NCBI GenBank assembly: GCA_002406055.1
Contig: DHMZ01000096.1
Coordinates: forward strand, 1 to 62,163
Length of the DNA stretch: 62,163 nucleotides
Direction: 5' to 3'
From: Spirochaetales bacterium UBA4629
Lineage (GTDB): Bacteria; Spirochaetota; Spirochaetia; Sphaerochaetales; Sphaerochaetaceae
In this document: piece after piece, positions 15,974-23,744 of the stretch
Layout of the letters: each line of letters opens with the position of its first letter
Position numbering within the stretch: position 1 is the first letter of the stretch
Translations under genes and position numbers: made by a program
Notes under the pieces: generated by a model
Told to the model about the DNA's origin: nothing
What the model saw: the letters and a program-made list of their open reading frames with translations, nothing else
Databases searched by the model: none

Positions 15974-17401
15974 ATGTGGTACGACAAATTAAAAGATAAA
16001 AAGTTATGGAAGATTTTTAATGATATTTCGTCTATTCCAAGAGAAAGCGGCAACGAAGAAGGTCTTCGAAATTATCTCCTTTCATGGGCAATGAACCACA
16101 ATATCCCTGCCTTCAAAGATAGAATTGGTAACGTAATAATGAAAGTTCCTGCAACAAAGGGCTATGAAGATAGACCATCTGTTGCACTTCAGGGACATAT
16201 GGATATGGTATGTGTAAAAAGAGAAGGCTCAAAACACGATTTTACAAAAGATCCAATTGAAGTTATGACAGATGGCAATATCGTTTATGCTAAAGACACT
16301 TCTCTTGGTGCAGACAATGGAATTGCATGTGCTATTATCCTAGATATCTTCTCTGATGAAAAAGCAGAACATGGCCCACTAGAAGGCATATTCACAGTAA
16401 ATGAAGAAGTTGGCTTAACAGGGGCATTTAACATTGAGGAAAAAGATGTTGCATCTAGAATGCTTCTAAACCTAGACAGTGAAGAAGAAGGCGTATTTTA
16501 TATTGGCTGTGCTGGCGGCATTGATGTTGTTGGTAAAAAGCGTGCGTACTGGACAAAACCAGAAGGTGAAGCCCTCTCTGTTAAGGTATCTGGCCTTTTA
16601 GGTGGACACTCGGGCGGAGAAATACACAAAGAAAGAGCAAATGCAATAAATATTCTTGCTCGCTATCTAAACAGATTACCATCTTTCACTATTGCTTCTC
16701 TAAACGGGGGAACGAGAAGAAATGTTATTCCTTCTTCAGCAGAGGCAACAATTGTAGTAAAAGACTCTTCTCTTGCTCTCTCTATTGCTTCTACTCTTAA
16801 TGATGAGATTAAGAATGAGTATAAGATATCTGATCCAAATATCACACTAAGTGTAGAGAAGGTAAAATTACCAGAGAAGGTATTAACAGAGAAAGTCAGT
16901 TCAAAAGTTGGAGATTTACTATTCACATCTCCATACGGAGTTAAGTCTTGGTCTACTTCTTTAAAAGGCGTTGTAGAGACTTCAGATAATCTTGCTATTG
17001 TTACGCTTTCAGATAAAGAAGTAAGCGTTATATATTCCATTAGAAGTTCTGTAGAAAGCGCTAAACTTAAACTTGCCTATCAGATACAGACACTATTAGA
17101 AAATAATGGCTTTAATGTAAAAATCGGAGATGGATATCCTGCATGGACTCCAAATCCATCATCTCGTTTCACTAAAGAAGTTGCCGATGCATATAAGCGA
17201 ATAGAAGGAAAAGAACCAATTATAACAGCCATCCATGCTGGCCTAGAATGTGGCGTTATTAATGATAGAATTAAGGGCATGGATTCTCTTTCTATTGGGC
17301 CTAATCTCTTTGACGTCCATTCTGTCAACGAACATGTTGAGGTTCTTTCTGCAGAGAGAACAGCTAACTTTGTTAAAGAGATGCTAAAAGAAATAAAGTA
17401 A
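15974..17401 (+). CDS. pepD: Aminoacyl-histidine dipeptidase (M20 family, PepD)
   Basis: 475-residue zinc dipeptidase that hydrolyses Xaa-His and related dipeptides in the cytoplasm. Metal site residues appear in LQGHMDMVC (H75, D77), in TSLGADNGIA, in the glutamate pair of VNEEVGLTG, and in LNLDSEEEG. Length matches PepD. AAGGAG ribosome site. Followed 12 nt later by a TraB-family gene in the same direction. Confidence 0.9.
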   Translation: MWYDKLKDKKLWKIFNDISSIPRESGNEEGLRNYLLSWAMNHNIPAFKDRIGNVIMKVPATKGYEDRPSVALQGHMDMVCVKREGSKHDFTKDPIEVMTDGNIVYAKDTSLGADNGIACAIILDIFSDEKAEHGPLEGIFTVNEEVGLTGAFNIEEKDVASRMLLNLDSEEEGVFYIGCAGGIDVVGKKRAYWTKPEGEALSVKVSGLLGGHSGGEIHKERANAINILARYLNRLPSFTIASLNGGTRRNVIPSSAEATIVVKDSSLALSIASTLNDEIKNEYKISDPNITLSVEKVKLPEKVLTEKVSSKVGDLLFTSPYGVKSWSTSLKGVVETSDNLAIVTLSDKEVSVIYSIRSSVESAKLKLAYQIQTLLENNGFNVKIGDGYPAWTPNPSSRFTKEVADAYKRIEGKEPIITAIHAGLECGVINDRIKGMDSLSIGPNLFDVHSVNEHVEVLSAERTANFVKEMLKEIK

Positions 17402-17413
17402 GGATAAAAAAAT

Positions 17414-18604
17414 ATGAAGGTAAACAAAGTAAGTGATACTTACCATATCATAAACTTCGATAATGGAGATGTTCTACATATCGTAGGAACAGCACATGTT
17501 TCCAAAGGAAGCGTTGAAGAAGTTAAAGAGATTATTGAAAAAGAAAACCCAGATAGAGTCTGCATAGAGCTTGATGATGGTAGAATGAAGAGTAAAACTA
17601 AAGACTCCAGCTGGGAAAATATGGATATCAAAAAGATATTCAAAGAAGGAAAAGGTTTTTTACTTCTTGCAAATACTGCTTTAGCTTCATTTCAAAGAAG
17701 AATGGGTATGCAGACAGGTTCAGATCCTGGTGCAGAAATAGTTGGCGCAGCACTTCTTGCGAAAGAAAAAAACATCCCTGTATCTCTCTGTGATAGAGAA
17801 ATTCAAATTACCTTCCGTCGAGCTTGGGGAAAGAGTTCTCTATGGAATAAGTGTAAGCTTTTAGCAACACTTATTTCTGCATCTTTCTCCAATGAAAAAA
17901 TAAGTGAAGAAGATTTAGAAGAGCTAAAGAATGAAGAAACTCTTGAATCTATGATGAAAGAAGTAGCTAAAGAACTTCCTTCCATTAAAGAAGTTTTAAT
18001 AGATGAGAGAGATAGATATCTAGCTACATCAATTTACAAAGCAGAAGGCCATAATAAAGTTGCAGTAATTGGTGCTGGTCATACTCAAGGTATTATTAAG
18101 ACGCTTGAAAAACTTGAAAAGGGAGAACTTAGCCAAGATATCTCAGAGCTAACTGAAATTCCTAAGCCAAGTAAAGCTGGTAAAATAGCCGAATGGATAG
18201 TACCAACTCTTATCGTAGCCCTTGTTGCTGTAGGCATTTTTACATCAGGTTGGGATCAAGGCCTCAGAGCTTTCCTTTATTGGGTAATATCAAATGCTAG
18301 CTGCACATTCCTTTTCACTCTTATTGGAGGAGCCTCTTTCTTAACTTGCTTATTGAGTGGTTTAACGGCACCGTTTTTTGTACTTAATCCAGTATTAGGG
18401 GTTGGTCTATTTGCAGGTATTTGGCAAGCCACATTTAAAGCTCCAAAGGTAAAAGATTTTGAAAATCTCAATAATGATGCATTGACACTTAAAGGATGGT
18501 ATAAGAACCGAATTTTAAAGTGTCTTGTTGCATTTGTAATGAGTAGTCTTGGAAGTATCTTTGGCTCCCTAATAGGATTTCCGTTTATTCTCTCTAAACT
18601 TTAA
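17414..18604 (+). CDS. TraB/PrgY (GumN-like) family membrane protein
   Basis: 396 residues. The N-terminal domain (about 1-240) has the family motif GTAHVS at 25-30 and a late GAGHTQG; these domains relate to Tiki/TraB putative metalloproteases. The C-terminal third (about 258-396) has four predicted membrane helices. Homologues include the pheromone-shutdown protein PrgY of enterococci, but that function should not be transferred here. AAGGAT ribosome site; a terminator follows. Confidence 0.82.
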   Translation: MKVNKVSDTYHIINFDNGDVLHIVGTAHVSKGSVEEVKEIIEKENPDRVCIELDDGRMKSKTKDSSWENMDIKKIFKEGKGFLLLANTALASFQRRMGMQTGSDPGAEIVGAALLAKEKNIPVSLCDREIQITFRRAWGKSSLWNKCKLLATLISASFSNEKISEEDLEELKNEETLESMMKEVAKELPSIKEVLIDERDRYLATSIYKAEGHNKVAVIGAGHTQGIIKTLEKLEKGELSQDISELTEIPKPSKAGKIAEWIVPTLIVALVAVGIFTSGWDQGLRAFLYWVISNASCTFLFTLIGGASFLTCLLSGLTAPFFVLNPVLGVGLFAGIWQATFKAPKVKDFENLNNDALTLKGWYKNRILKCLVAFVMSSLGSIFGSLIGFPFILSKL

Positions 18605-18606
18605 AA

Positions 18607-18633
18607 AGGATGCAAAAGCATCCTAATTTTTTT
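18607..18633 (+). terminator. Rho-independent terminator after the TraB-family gene
   Basis: AGGATGC-AAAA-GCATCCT perfect 7-bp stem followed by AATTTTTTT. Confidence 0.85.
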
Positions 18634-18666
18634 GAATAAAAGAAAATAAATAATAAATTAGTCCTA

Positions 18667-20016
18667 CTAACTTTTCTTAAATGCAGCACATATTGCGCTT
18701 CTAATGTCTTTTGAAGAAACAACATTTATCTTTGTTCCTTTTATTGAAGAAGAAGATGTAATACATTTTGAAAAATTCATTTCACTAAGGCTTTTTATTC
18801 TTCTTTCTTGGAATGTAACAGGTCGAACCTCACCTGCTAAACTGAGTTCACCAAAAGATGCCACATTCGATGGTAGCGGAGTATTTGTTTTAGAAGAATA
18901 CAAAGCTAGGGCTAAAGGTAAATCAATTGAAGCTTCACTAAGTTTTACGCCCCCTGCAACATTTATGTAGATATCTTGATTAGACAAATCAAGACCAGAA
19001 TGACGCATTAAAATTGCTTCAACTCTATTTATTCTGTTGGAATCTACTTTATCTGAATAAATCCTTTGATATCCATTTCTTGCATCAACAACAAGAGCTT
19101 GTATTTCAACTATGAAGGTTCTAGAACCCTCAACAATTGGGGTAAATACAATGCCTGGCGGAACTGCTTCTTTATCTCTGTAAGAAAGGAATATTTCAGT
19201 TGGGTCTTTAACGCCTCTTAAGCCATGCTCATTCATTTCAAATAGCCCAATTTCATCTACGCTTCCAAATCTGCTCTTCGATGCTCTTAATAGTCTTATG
19301 CCATTTTCAGCACTTTCGAAGTAAAGCACAGTATCTACCATATGCTCTACAATCTTAGGACCAGCAATAAGACCATCCTTAGTAACATGTCCTATAAAAA
19401 AGATTGCTGAGCCCATTTTTTTGGCCCTTAGAGAGAGCTCCATACAACAGGTCTTTATCTGATTTGGGGATCCCGCTGTTGAATCTAACGTAGAAGATGA
19501 AAGTGTTTGGATAGAATCCACTACAATGTAGTCTGGTTCAATCCTTTCCATTGTTTCGATTATGGCTTCAAGTCTAGTATCACAAAAAATTTGAATTTTT
19601 TCAGTTGGGAGGTTAAGTCTTTCTGCTCTTAATCTTACCTGAGAAGGAGATTCTTCTCCCGAAATATATAAGGTGGATCCATACTCTGAAAGCGATGCAA
19701 TAAGTTGCAACATTAGCGTAGATTTTCCAATTCCTGGTTCTCCACCAACAAGAACAGAGGAGGGCCTCATGACACCTCCTCCTAACACTCTATCTAGTTC
19801 GTTTATAGAGGAAGAAACACGCATTGTTTTTTCATATGGAACCTCGCTTAACTTCCTCACATCTTTATCAATTACAGTCTTATTCTCATCAACATTTACA
19901 GAAGAAAGTGTCTTTTCCTCAAAGCTATTCCAAGAACCACACTCAGGACATCTACCTGTCCATTTTGTTTCTTCCCTTCCGCATTCTCGACAAACGTAAA
20001 TCGTACTAGACTTCAA
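18667..20016 (-). CDS. radA: DNA repair protein RadA
   Basis: 449-residue branch-migration ATPase. N-terminal C4 zinc finger (C9, C12, C23, C26), Walker A GGEPGIGKST at 91-100, and a Lon-like C-terminal domain. The conserved RadA motif KNRFG reads KSRFG here. Translation starts at TTG (20016) with AGGAGA 6 nt ahead; no ATG fits, and the first residues (SSTIYVCRECG) match the family start. Only 10 nt separate it from the upstream PPIase gene, so they are probably co-transcribed. Confidence 0.94.
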   Translation of the reverse strand: MKSSTIYVCRECGREETKWTGRCPECGSWNSFEEKTLSSVNVDENKTVIDKDVRKLSEVPYEKTMRVSSSINELDRVLGGGVMRPSSVLVGGEPGIGKSTLMLQLIASLSEYGSTLYISGEESPSQVRLRAERLNLPTEKIQIFCDTRLEAIIETMERIEPDYIVVDSIQTLSSSTLDSTAGSPNQIKTCCMELSLRAKKMGSAIFFIGHVTKDGLIAGPKIVEHMVDTVLYFESAENGIRLLRASKSRFGSVDEIGLFEMNEHGLRGVKDPTEIFLSYRDKEAVPPGIVFTPIVEGSRTFIVEIQALVVDARNGYQRIYSDKVDSNRINRVEAILMRHSGLDLSNQDIYINVAGGVKLSEASIDLPLALALYSSKTNTPLPSNVASFGELSLAGEVRPVTFQERRIKSLSEMNFSKCITSSSSIKGTKINVVSSKDIRSAICAAFKKS

Positions 20017-20026
20017 ATTTCATCTC

Positions 20027-20962
20027 CTAAAAAGAAAGAAGTTCAACTTCAAATATTAAATATGCATTAGGTGGAATAACACCAGGATATCCATATTCCC
20101 CATATCCTAATTCTGGTGGGATTATGAGCGTTCTCTTTTCATTCTTTGTCATTGTCTGTAATGCTTCATTCCATCCTTCAATAACCTCACCAATCTTGAA
20201 TGATGTTGGGGCCTTTCTTAGATATGAAGAATCAAAAATCTTACCATTAAGCAATGTTCCTTGATAGTGTACCGTTACCTTCTGTCCATAGATAGGAGAA
20301 GGTCCTCCTTCACCTTTTCTATCAACAACATACTGAAGCCCAGATGGTGTTTTAATTGCATTTGGATAGCGATTCTTTATTTCGTCTAAAATCTTTCTAT
20401 CCTCTTCTTCCTTTGCTTTTCTTTCTTTTTCTTCTGCCTCTTGAACGTATTTAGCAAATTCTTCTTTAGAAACTTTAAACTTATTTGCTTCGTCTCCAAC
20501 TCTTACAATTTCAACCTTCTCTATAACATCGCCTTGCTTTATCTTGTTTACAACATCTTGGCCTTCAATTACATGTCCGAATACAGTATGTTTTCCATCA
20601 AGCCATGGAGTTTCAACATGTGTAATAAAGAACTGACTTCCGTTTGTTCCCTTTCCTGCATTTGCCATGGAAAGCACGCCTGGACCATCATGTTTAAGAG
20701 AGCTATCAAATTCATCAGGGAATCTATATCCTGGTCCACCAGTACCATTACCAACAGGACAACCACCCTGAATCATAAAGTTATCTATAACTCTGTGAAA
20801 AGTTAAACCATCATAAAATGGAACTCCTGGATTTTTAAGATTTAATATTCCAGTAGCAAGTCCTACAAAGTTACATACTGTCATAGGTGTTTTTTTATAC
20901 TCTAAAGATAGAGTAATATCACCTCTCTTTGTTTTTATTATTGCGTATAATCCGTCTTTCAT
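20027..20962 (-). CDS. Dual-domain peptidyl-prolyl isomerase: cyclophilin fused to FKBP
   Basis: 311 residues with two unrelated prolyl isomerases. About 1-160 is a cyclophilin (FHRVIDNFMIQGGCP, GSQFFITH, LDGKHTVFGHV). A charged coiled linker spans about 162-195. About 200-311 is an FKBP (VTVHYQGTLLNGKIFDSS, GYGEYGYPGVIPPNAYLIFEVELL). Such cyclophilin-FKBP fusions (dual-family immunophilins) are known from Treponema denticola and Flavobacterium, in line with a spirochaete. No signal peptide, so cytoplasmic. AAGGAA ribosome site. Confidence 0.92.
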   Translation of the reverse strand: MKDGLYAIIKTKRGDITLSLEYKKTPMTVCNFVGLATGILNLKNPGVPFYDGLTFHRVIDNFMIQGGCPVGNGTGGPGYRFPDEFDSSLKHDGPGVLSMANAGKGTNGSQFFITHVETPWLDGKHTVFGHVIEGQDVVNKIKQGDVIEKVEIVRVGDEANKFKVSKEEFAKYVQEAEEKERKAKEEEDRKILDEIKNRYPNAIKTPSGLQYVVDRKGEGGPSPIYGQKVTVHYQGTLLNGKIFDSSYLRKAPTSFKIGEVIEGWNEALQTMTKNEKRTLIIPPELGYGEYGYPGVIPPNAYLIFEVELLSF

Positions 20963-20987
20963 GTTTATTTCCTTATATTATATAAAA

Positions 20988-21917
20988 TTATTCATCAAAT
21001 AATATTTCGCCTTTACTAACTAAGGCAAAAATCTTTTCCAAGTCTCTTTGACTACGATACTTTATCATTAGCTTTCCTTTATCCAAAGAGCCTTTAAGTT
21101 CGCATCTTGCACCTATACTTGAAGTAAATTTTTCTTCAACGTTGATTATCTCTTCGTCTTTTTCTGTAGCCTTCTTCTTTTTAATTAGCTTATGGCCTTT
21201 ATTAAAAGAATCAGCTAATTCCTCTGCATCCCTTACAGATAATCCCTCATGAACAATTTTATCTCTGAGAAGGATTCTATCTGCAGGATTTACGAGCGAT
21301 AGAATGGCTCTAGCATGTCCTGCAGTCATTGCCCCTGAAACAATATCATCTTTCATCTTATCTGAAAGAGAGAGCAATCGTAGAGAGTTTGCAATGCTTG
21401 ATCTGCTCTTTCCTACTTTCTCTGCAACCATTTCCTGTGTAAAACCAGATTTCTCTATTAAGTATTGGTAGGCAGACGCTTCTTCAATTGGATTAAGATT
21501 TTCTCGCTGAATGTTTTCTATTAAAGATACCTGTATTCTTTGAATGTCAGTAAATGACATTATGATTGCAGGAACCTTTTCTAGCCCAGCTATCTTTGCT
21601 GCTCTATATCTACGTTCTCCAGCAACGATAGAAAACTCACCAGGAGCAATTTCTTCAACTGTTAAAGGTTGAATTATGCCTTGGGTCTTAATACTCTCTG
21701 CAAGCTCCTTTAGAGCATCTTCATCAAAGTACTTTCTAGGTTGATTTGGATTAGTTCTGATTCTATTAATATCAAGCTGTACAACTGTCAGCTTCGGGGA
21801 TTTAACATCATCCTTTATTGTCTTAGTAAGGATATCCTCAGTCTGTGAATCAAAATCAAATCCACTCATTAAAGAACTAATTCCTTTACCTAGTCCACGT
21901 TTTTTTTCATTACTCAC
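20988..21917 (-). CDS. parB: Chromosome-partitioning protein ParB
   Basis: 309-residue parS-binding CTPase. The N-terminus GLGKGISSLM is typical. The CTP-binding part includes NPNQPRKYFDEDAL and the GERRYRAAK box, then the helix-turn-helix (TQEMVAEKVGKSRSSIANSLRLL) and a C-terminal dimer domain. Overlaps the end of parA by 8 nt. Two perfect parS sites lie about 1.2-1.4 kb upstream, beyond parA and nfu. Confidence 0.95.
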   Translation of the reverse strand: MSNEKKRGLGKGISSLMSGFDFDSQTEDILTKTIKDDVKSPKLTVVQLDINRIRTNPNQPRKYFDEDALKELAESIKTQGIIQPLTVEEIAPGEFSIVAGERRYRAAKIAGLEKVPAIIMSFTDIQRIQVSLIENIQRENLNPIEEASAYQYLIEKSGFTQEMVAEKVGKSRSSIANSLRLLSLSDKMKDDIVSGAMTAGHARAILSLVNPADRILLRDKIVHEGLSVRDAEELADSFNKGHKLIKKKKATEKDEEIINVEEKFTSSIGARCELKGSLDKGKLMIKYRSQRDLEKIFALVSKGEILFDE

Positions 21918-22665
21918 GTTCGATTACCTCCTTACATAACTCCTTAAAAGCTTTTGCTCCAGAAGATGATTTATCATAGTAATTAATAGGAAGACCATGA
22001 GAGGGTGCTTCTGCAAGCCTAGAAGACCTAGGAATAATCGTTTTAAAAACTAAATCAGGGAAGAATTCGGTAATATCATTAACTACATCCTGATTAAGCT
22101 TTACTCTCTTACTGAACATGGTAAAAAGAATGCCGAGTATTCTAATAGAAGGATTAATTGATTTCTTAATATTAGTAATAGTTCTCATTATCAAATTAAG
22201 ACCTTCCATAGCTAAATACTCACACTGTAAAGGAATAATCACTTCATCACACCAACATAAGGCATTAACAGTCTCCAACCCCAGAGACGGTGGGCAATCA
22301 AGAAGGATATAATCAAACTCATCATCAATTGAAGCAAGCGATCTCTTTAAAAACAGTTCTCTTTTCTCTTCATCAACAAGTTCAATAGCCAGTCCAGCAA
22401 TATCGAGAGAACCTGGAATAAGAAAAAGATTATTAAACATTGTAGATTGAACTGCATCTATAGCAGAAACTTGCCCAGTAATAACCTGATATATATTCTT
22501 TTTTTTAGGGTCCCCAGAAACAGCATGAGTAAGATTGACTTGAGCATCAAAATCAATCAATAAAACTTTCTTACCCATCTCTGCTAATGCAGAAGCTAAA
22601 TTTACAGTAACTGTAGTTTTACCCACACCACCTTTTTGATTGTAAAAAATAATTTTCCTCGACAT
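21910..22665 (-). CDS. parA: Chromosome-partitioning ATPase ParA (Soj)
   Basis: 251-residue Walker-type ATPase driving origin segregation with ParB. Deviant Walker A KGGVGKTT at 10-17, then LIDFDAQ and ILLDCPPSLG. A strong promoter ends 7 nt before the ATG and leaves no room for a ribosome site, so the parAB mRNA is probably leaderless. Divergent from nfu. Confidence 0.95.
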   Translation of the reverse strand: MSRKIIFYNQKGGVGKTTVTVNLASALAEMGKKVLLIDFDAQVNLTHAVSGDPKKKNIYQVITGQVSAIDAVQSTMFNNLFLIPGSLDIAGLAIELVDEEKRELFLKRSLASIDDEFDYILLDCPPSLGLETVNALCWCDEVIIPLQCEYLAMEGLNLIMRTITNIKKSINPSIRILGILFTMFSKRVKLNQDVVNDITEFFPDLVFKTIIPRSSRLAEAPSHGLPINYYDKSSSGAKAFKELCKEVIERE

Positions 22666-22672
22666 ACTTAGA

Positions 22673-22701
22673 AATATATATACTAAAAGGTAAAATGTCA
22701 G
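22673..22701 (-). promoter_or_regulatory. parAB promoter giving a leaderless mRNA
   Basis: On the minus strand CTGACA, 17 nt, TATATT, then 7 nt (TCTAAGT) and ATG. No purine-rich ribosome site is present. Confidence 0.7.
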
Positions 22702-22726
22702 TATTTTTTATTCGTAAAGATGAGAA

Positions 22727-22756
22727 TTGACCCAAGGATACTTGTATTGTTATTCT
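22727..22756 (+). promoter_or_regulatory. Promoter of the nfu gene
   Basis: TTGACC at 22727-22732, 18 nt, TATTCT at 22751-22756. The -10 box lies inside an operator-like inverted repeat. Confidence 0.6.
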
Positions 22757-22772
22757 TATATTAGAATAACAA
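22747..22772. promoter_or_regulatory. 10-bp perfect inverted repeat over the nfu -10 box, candidate operator
   Basis: TTGTTATTCT-TATATT-AGAATAACAA. Its position over the -10 element is that of a repressor site. The binding protein is unknown; the Rrf2 protein at 6180-6590 or a Fur/PerR-type protein elsewhere are possibilities. Confidence 0.5.
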
Positions 22773-22795
22773 ATCTCAGAAGGAGAATATTATAT

Positions 22796-23029
22796 ATGTT
22801 AAAAGAAAAAATTCAGGCTGCAATAGATGAAATTCGCCCAGCCCTTCAAAATGATGGTGGTGATATCTCCCTAGAAAAAGTAGAAGGAAAAATCGTTCAT
22901 GTCAAACTTCATGGACATTGCGCTGGTTGCCCAATGAGTCAAATGACACTATCAAATGGTGTTGAAAGATACCTAAAGGAAACAGTAGATCCAGACATTG
23001 TCGTTTTAAATGATGATTTCAACAATTAA
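22796..23029 (+). CDS. NifU C-terminal domain (Nfu-type) Fe-S scaffold protein
   Basis: 77-residue protein consisting of only a NifU C-terminal domain. The cluster-binding CxxC is C42 and C45 in GHCAGCPMS. It likely carries or delivers Fe-S clusters in the cytoplasm. The ATG at 22796 is chosen because it follows AAGGAG; a longer frame reaches 22727, but that would put the promoter inside the gene. Single-gene unit with its own promoter and terminator. Confidence 0.9.
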   Translation: MLKEKIQAAIDEIRPALQNDGGDISLEKVEGKIVHVKLHGHCAGCPMSQMTLSNGVERYLKETVDPDIVVLNDDFNN

Positions 23030-23053
23030 AACCATAAAAAATTTAAAAACAAT

Positions 23054-23083
23054 AAGGCAGAAATTCATTTTTCTGCCTTTTTT
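23054..23083 (+). terminator. Rho-independent terminator of nfu
   Basis: AAGGCAGAAA-TTCATT-TTTCTGCCTT, 10-bp perfect stem, T-run into 23083. It touches the first base of the parS site. Confidence 0.85.
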
Positions 23084-23098
23084 GTTTCACGTGAAACA
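23083..23098. other. parS site 1 (ParB-binding centromere)
   Basis: TGTTTCACGTGAAACA, an exact match to the canonical 16-bp parS palindrome, close to parAB. Confidence 0.95.
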
Positions 23099-23706
23099 TT
23101 CAAATTACACTTTTATCAAACAAAACATAAATAAATCAAAAATCATCTATTTATTTTTCATAATTAACTATTACAGCAAATAAATAAGTATTTTTTATAA
23201 TCATTTATTTTCTTATCTAATTTATTAAAAAGTAAAAGAAGAAATAACGCCAAGCATTAAAATAATTATTAGTTTTATCAAATTTACATACACAAGCAAA
23301 AAGCAAAGCAACAAAACATTACAAATAAAACCACTGTTTCACGTGAAACAATAATTAACTCATTAATCAAAAGCTAAATAATTATTATTTAAAGCGCAAG
23401 TAAAAACACACCTTTATATATTTCTAGGTATAAAATACTTCTTTCTTTCTAATATTTCCCCTTTATTTGAAGTTCAGAGCTTAGTAATTTGCATTTTTGT
23501 GTTTATGTCGTTTATGAAAAGAAATGTATCATTAGTTAATTCTTTATAACATAAAGAATTAATACTTAAATTGTGATTTAATGTTTCTATTTATAGTTAC
23601 AGTTTTATTTGTAGCAGATGCATTTTGTCACCCTATCTTATAGGGTATATTTTTAACCTTCATTAAGGTATTAATTATGCTTTTGTTTTTAAGGCAAAAG
23701 AAAATA
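23099..23706. other. Gene-free AT-rich region around parS, between nfu and gyrA
   Basis: No credible gene on either strand. The stretch is very AT-rich and holds parS site 2 and a hairpin ACCCTAT-CTT-ATAGGGT at 23630-23646 followed by ATATTTTT. No cluster of the DnaA-box-like 9-mer seen elsewhere is present. A small RNA cannot be excluded. Confidence 0.6.
23335..23350. other. parS site 2 (ParB-binding centromere)
   Basis: Second exact copy of TGTTTCACGTGAAACA, 252 bp from the first, in the same gene-free region. Confidence 0.95.
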
Positions 23707-23722
23707 CCCAGGTTACCCTGGG
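23697..23722 (-). terminator. Rho-independent terminator of gyrB-gyrA
   Basis: On the minus strand CCCAGG-GTAA-CCTGGG followed by TATTTTCTTTT, directly after the gyrA stop. Confidence 0.75.
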
Positions 23723-23744
23723 CATTTAATGAGAAAGAAGTATT

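Noticed and set aside
23627..23660. Hairpin ACCCTAT-CTT-ATAGGGT as a small-RNA terminator
   Set aside because: The T-tract is short and broken and no promoter or upstream RNA structure was evident, so it is noted but not annotated.
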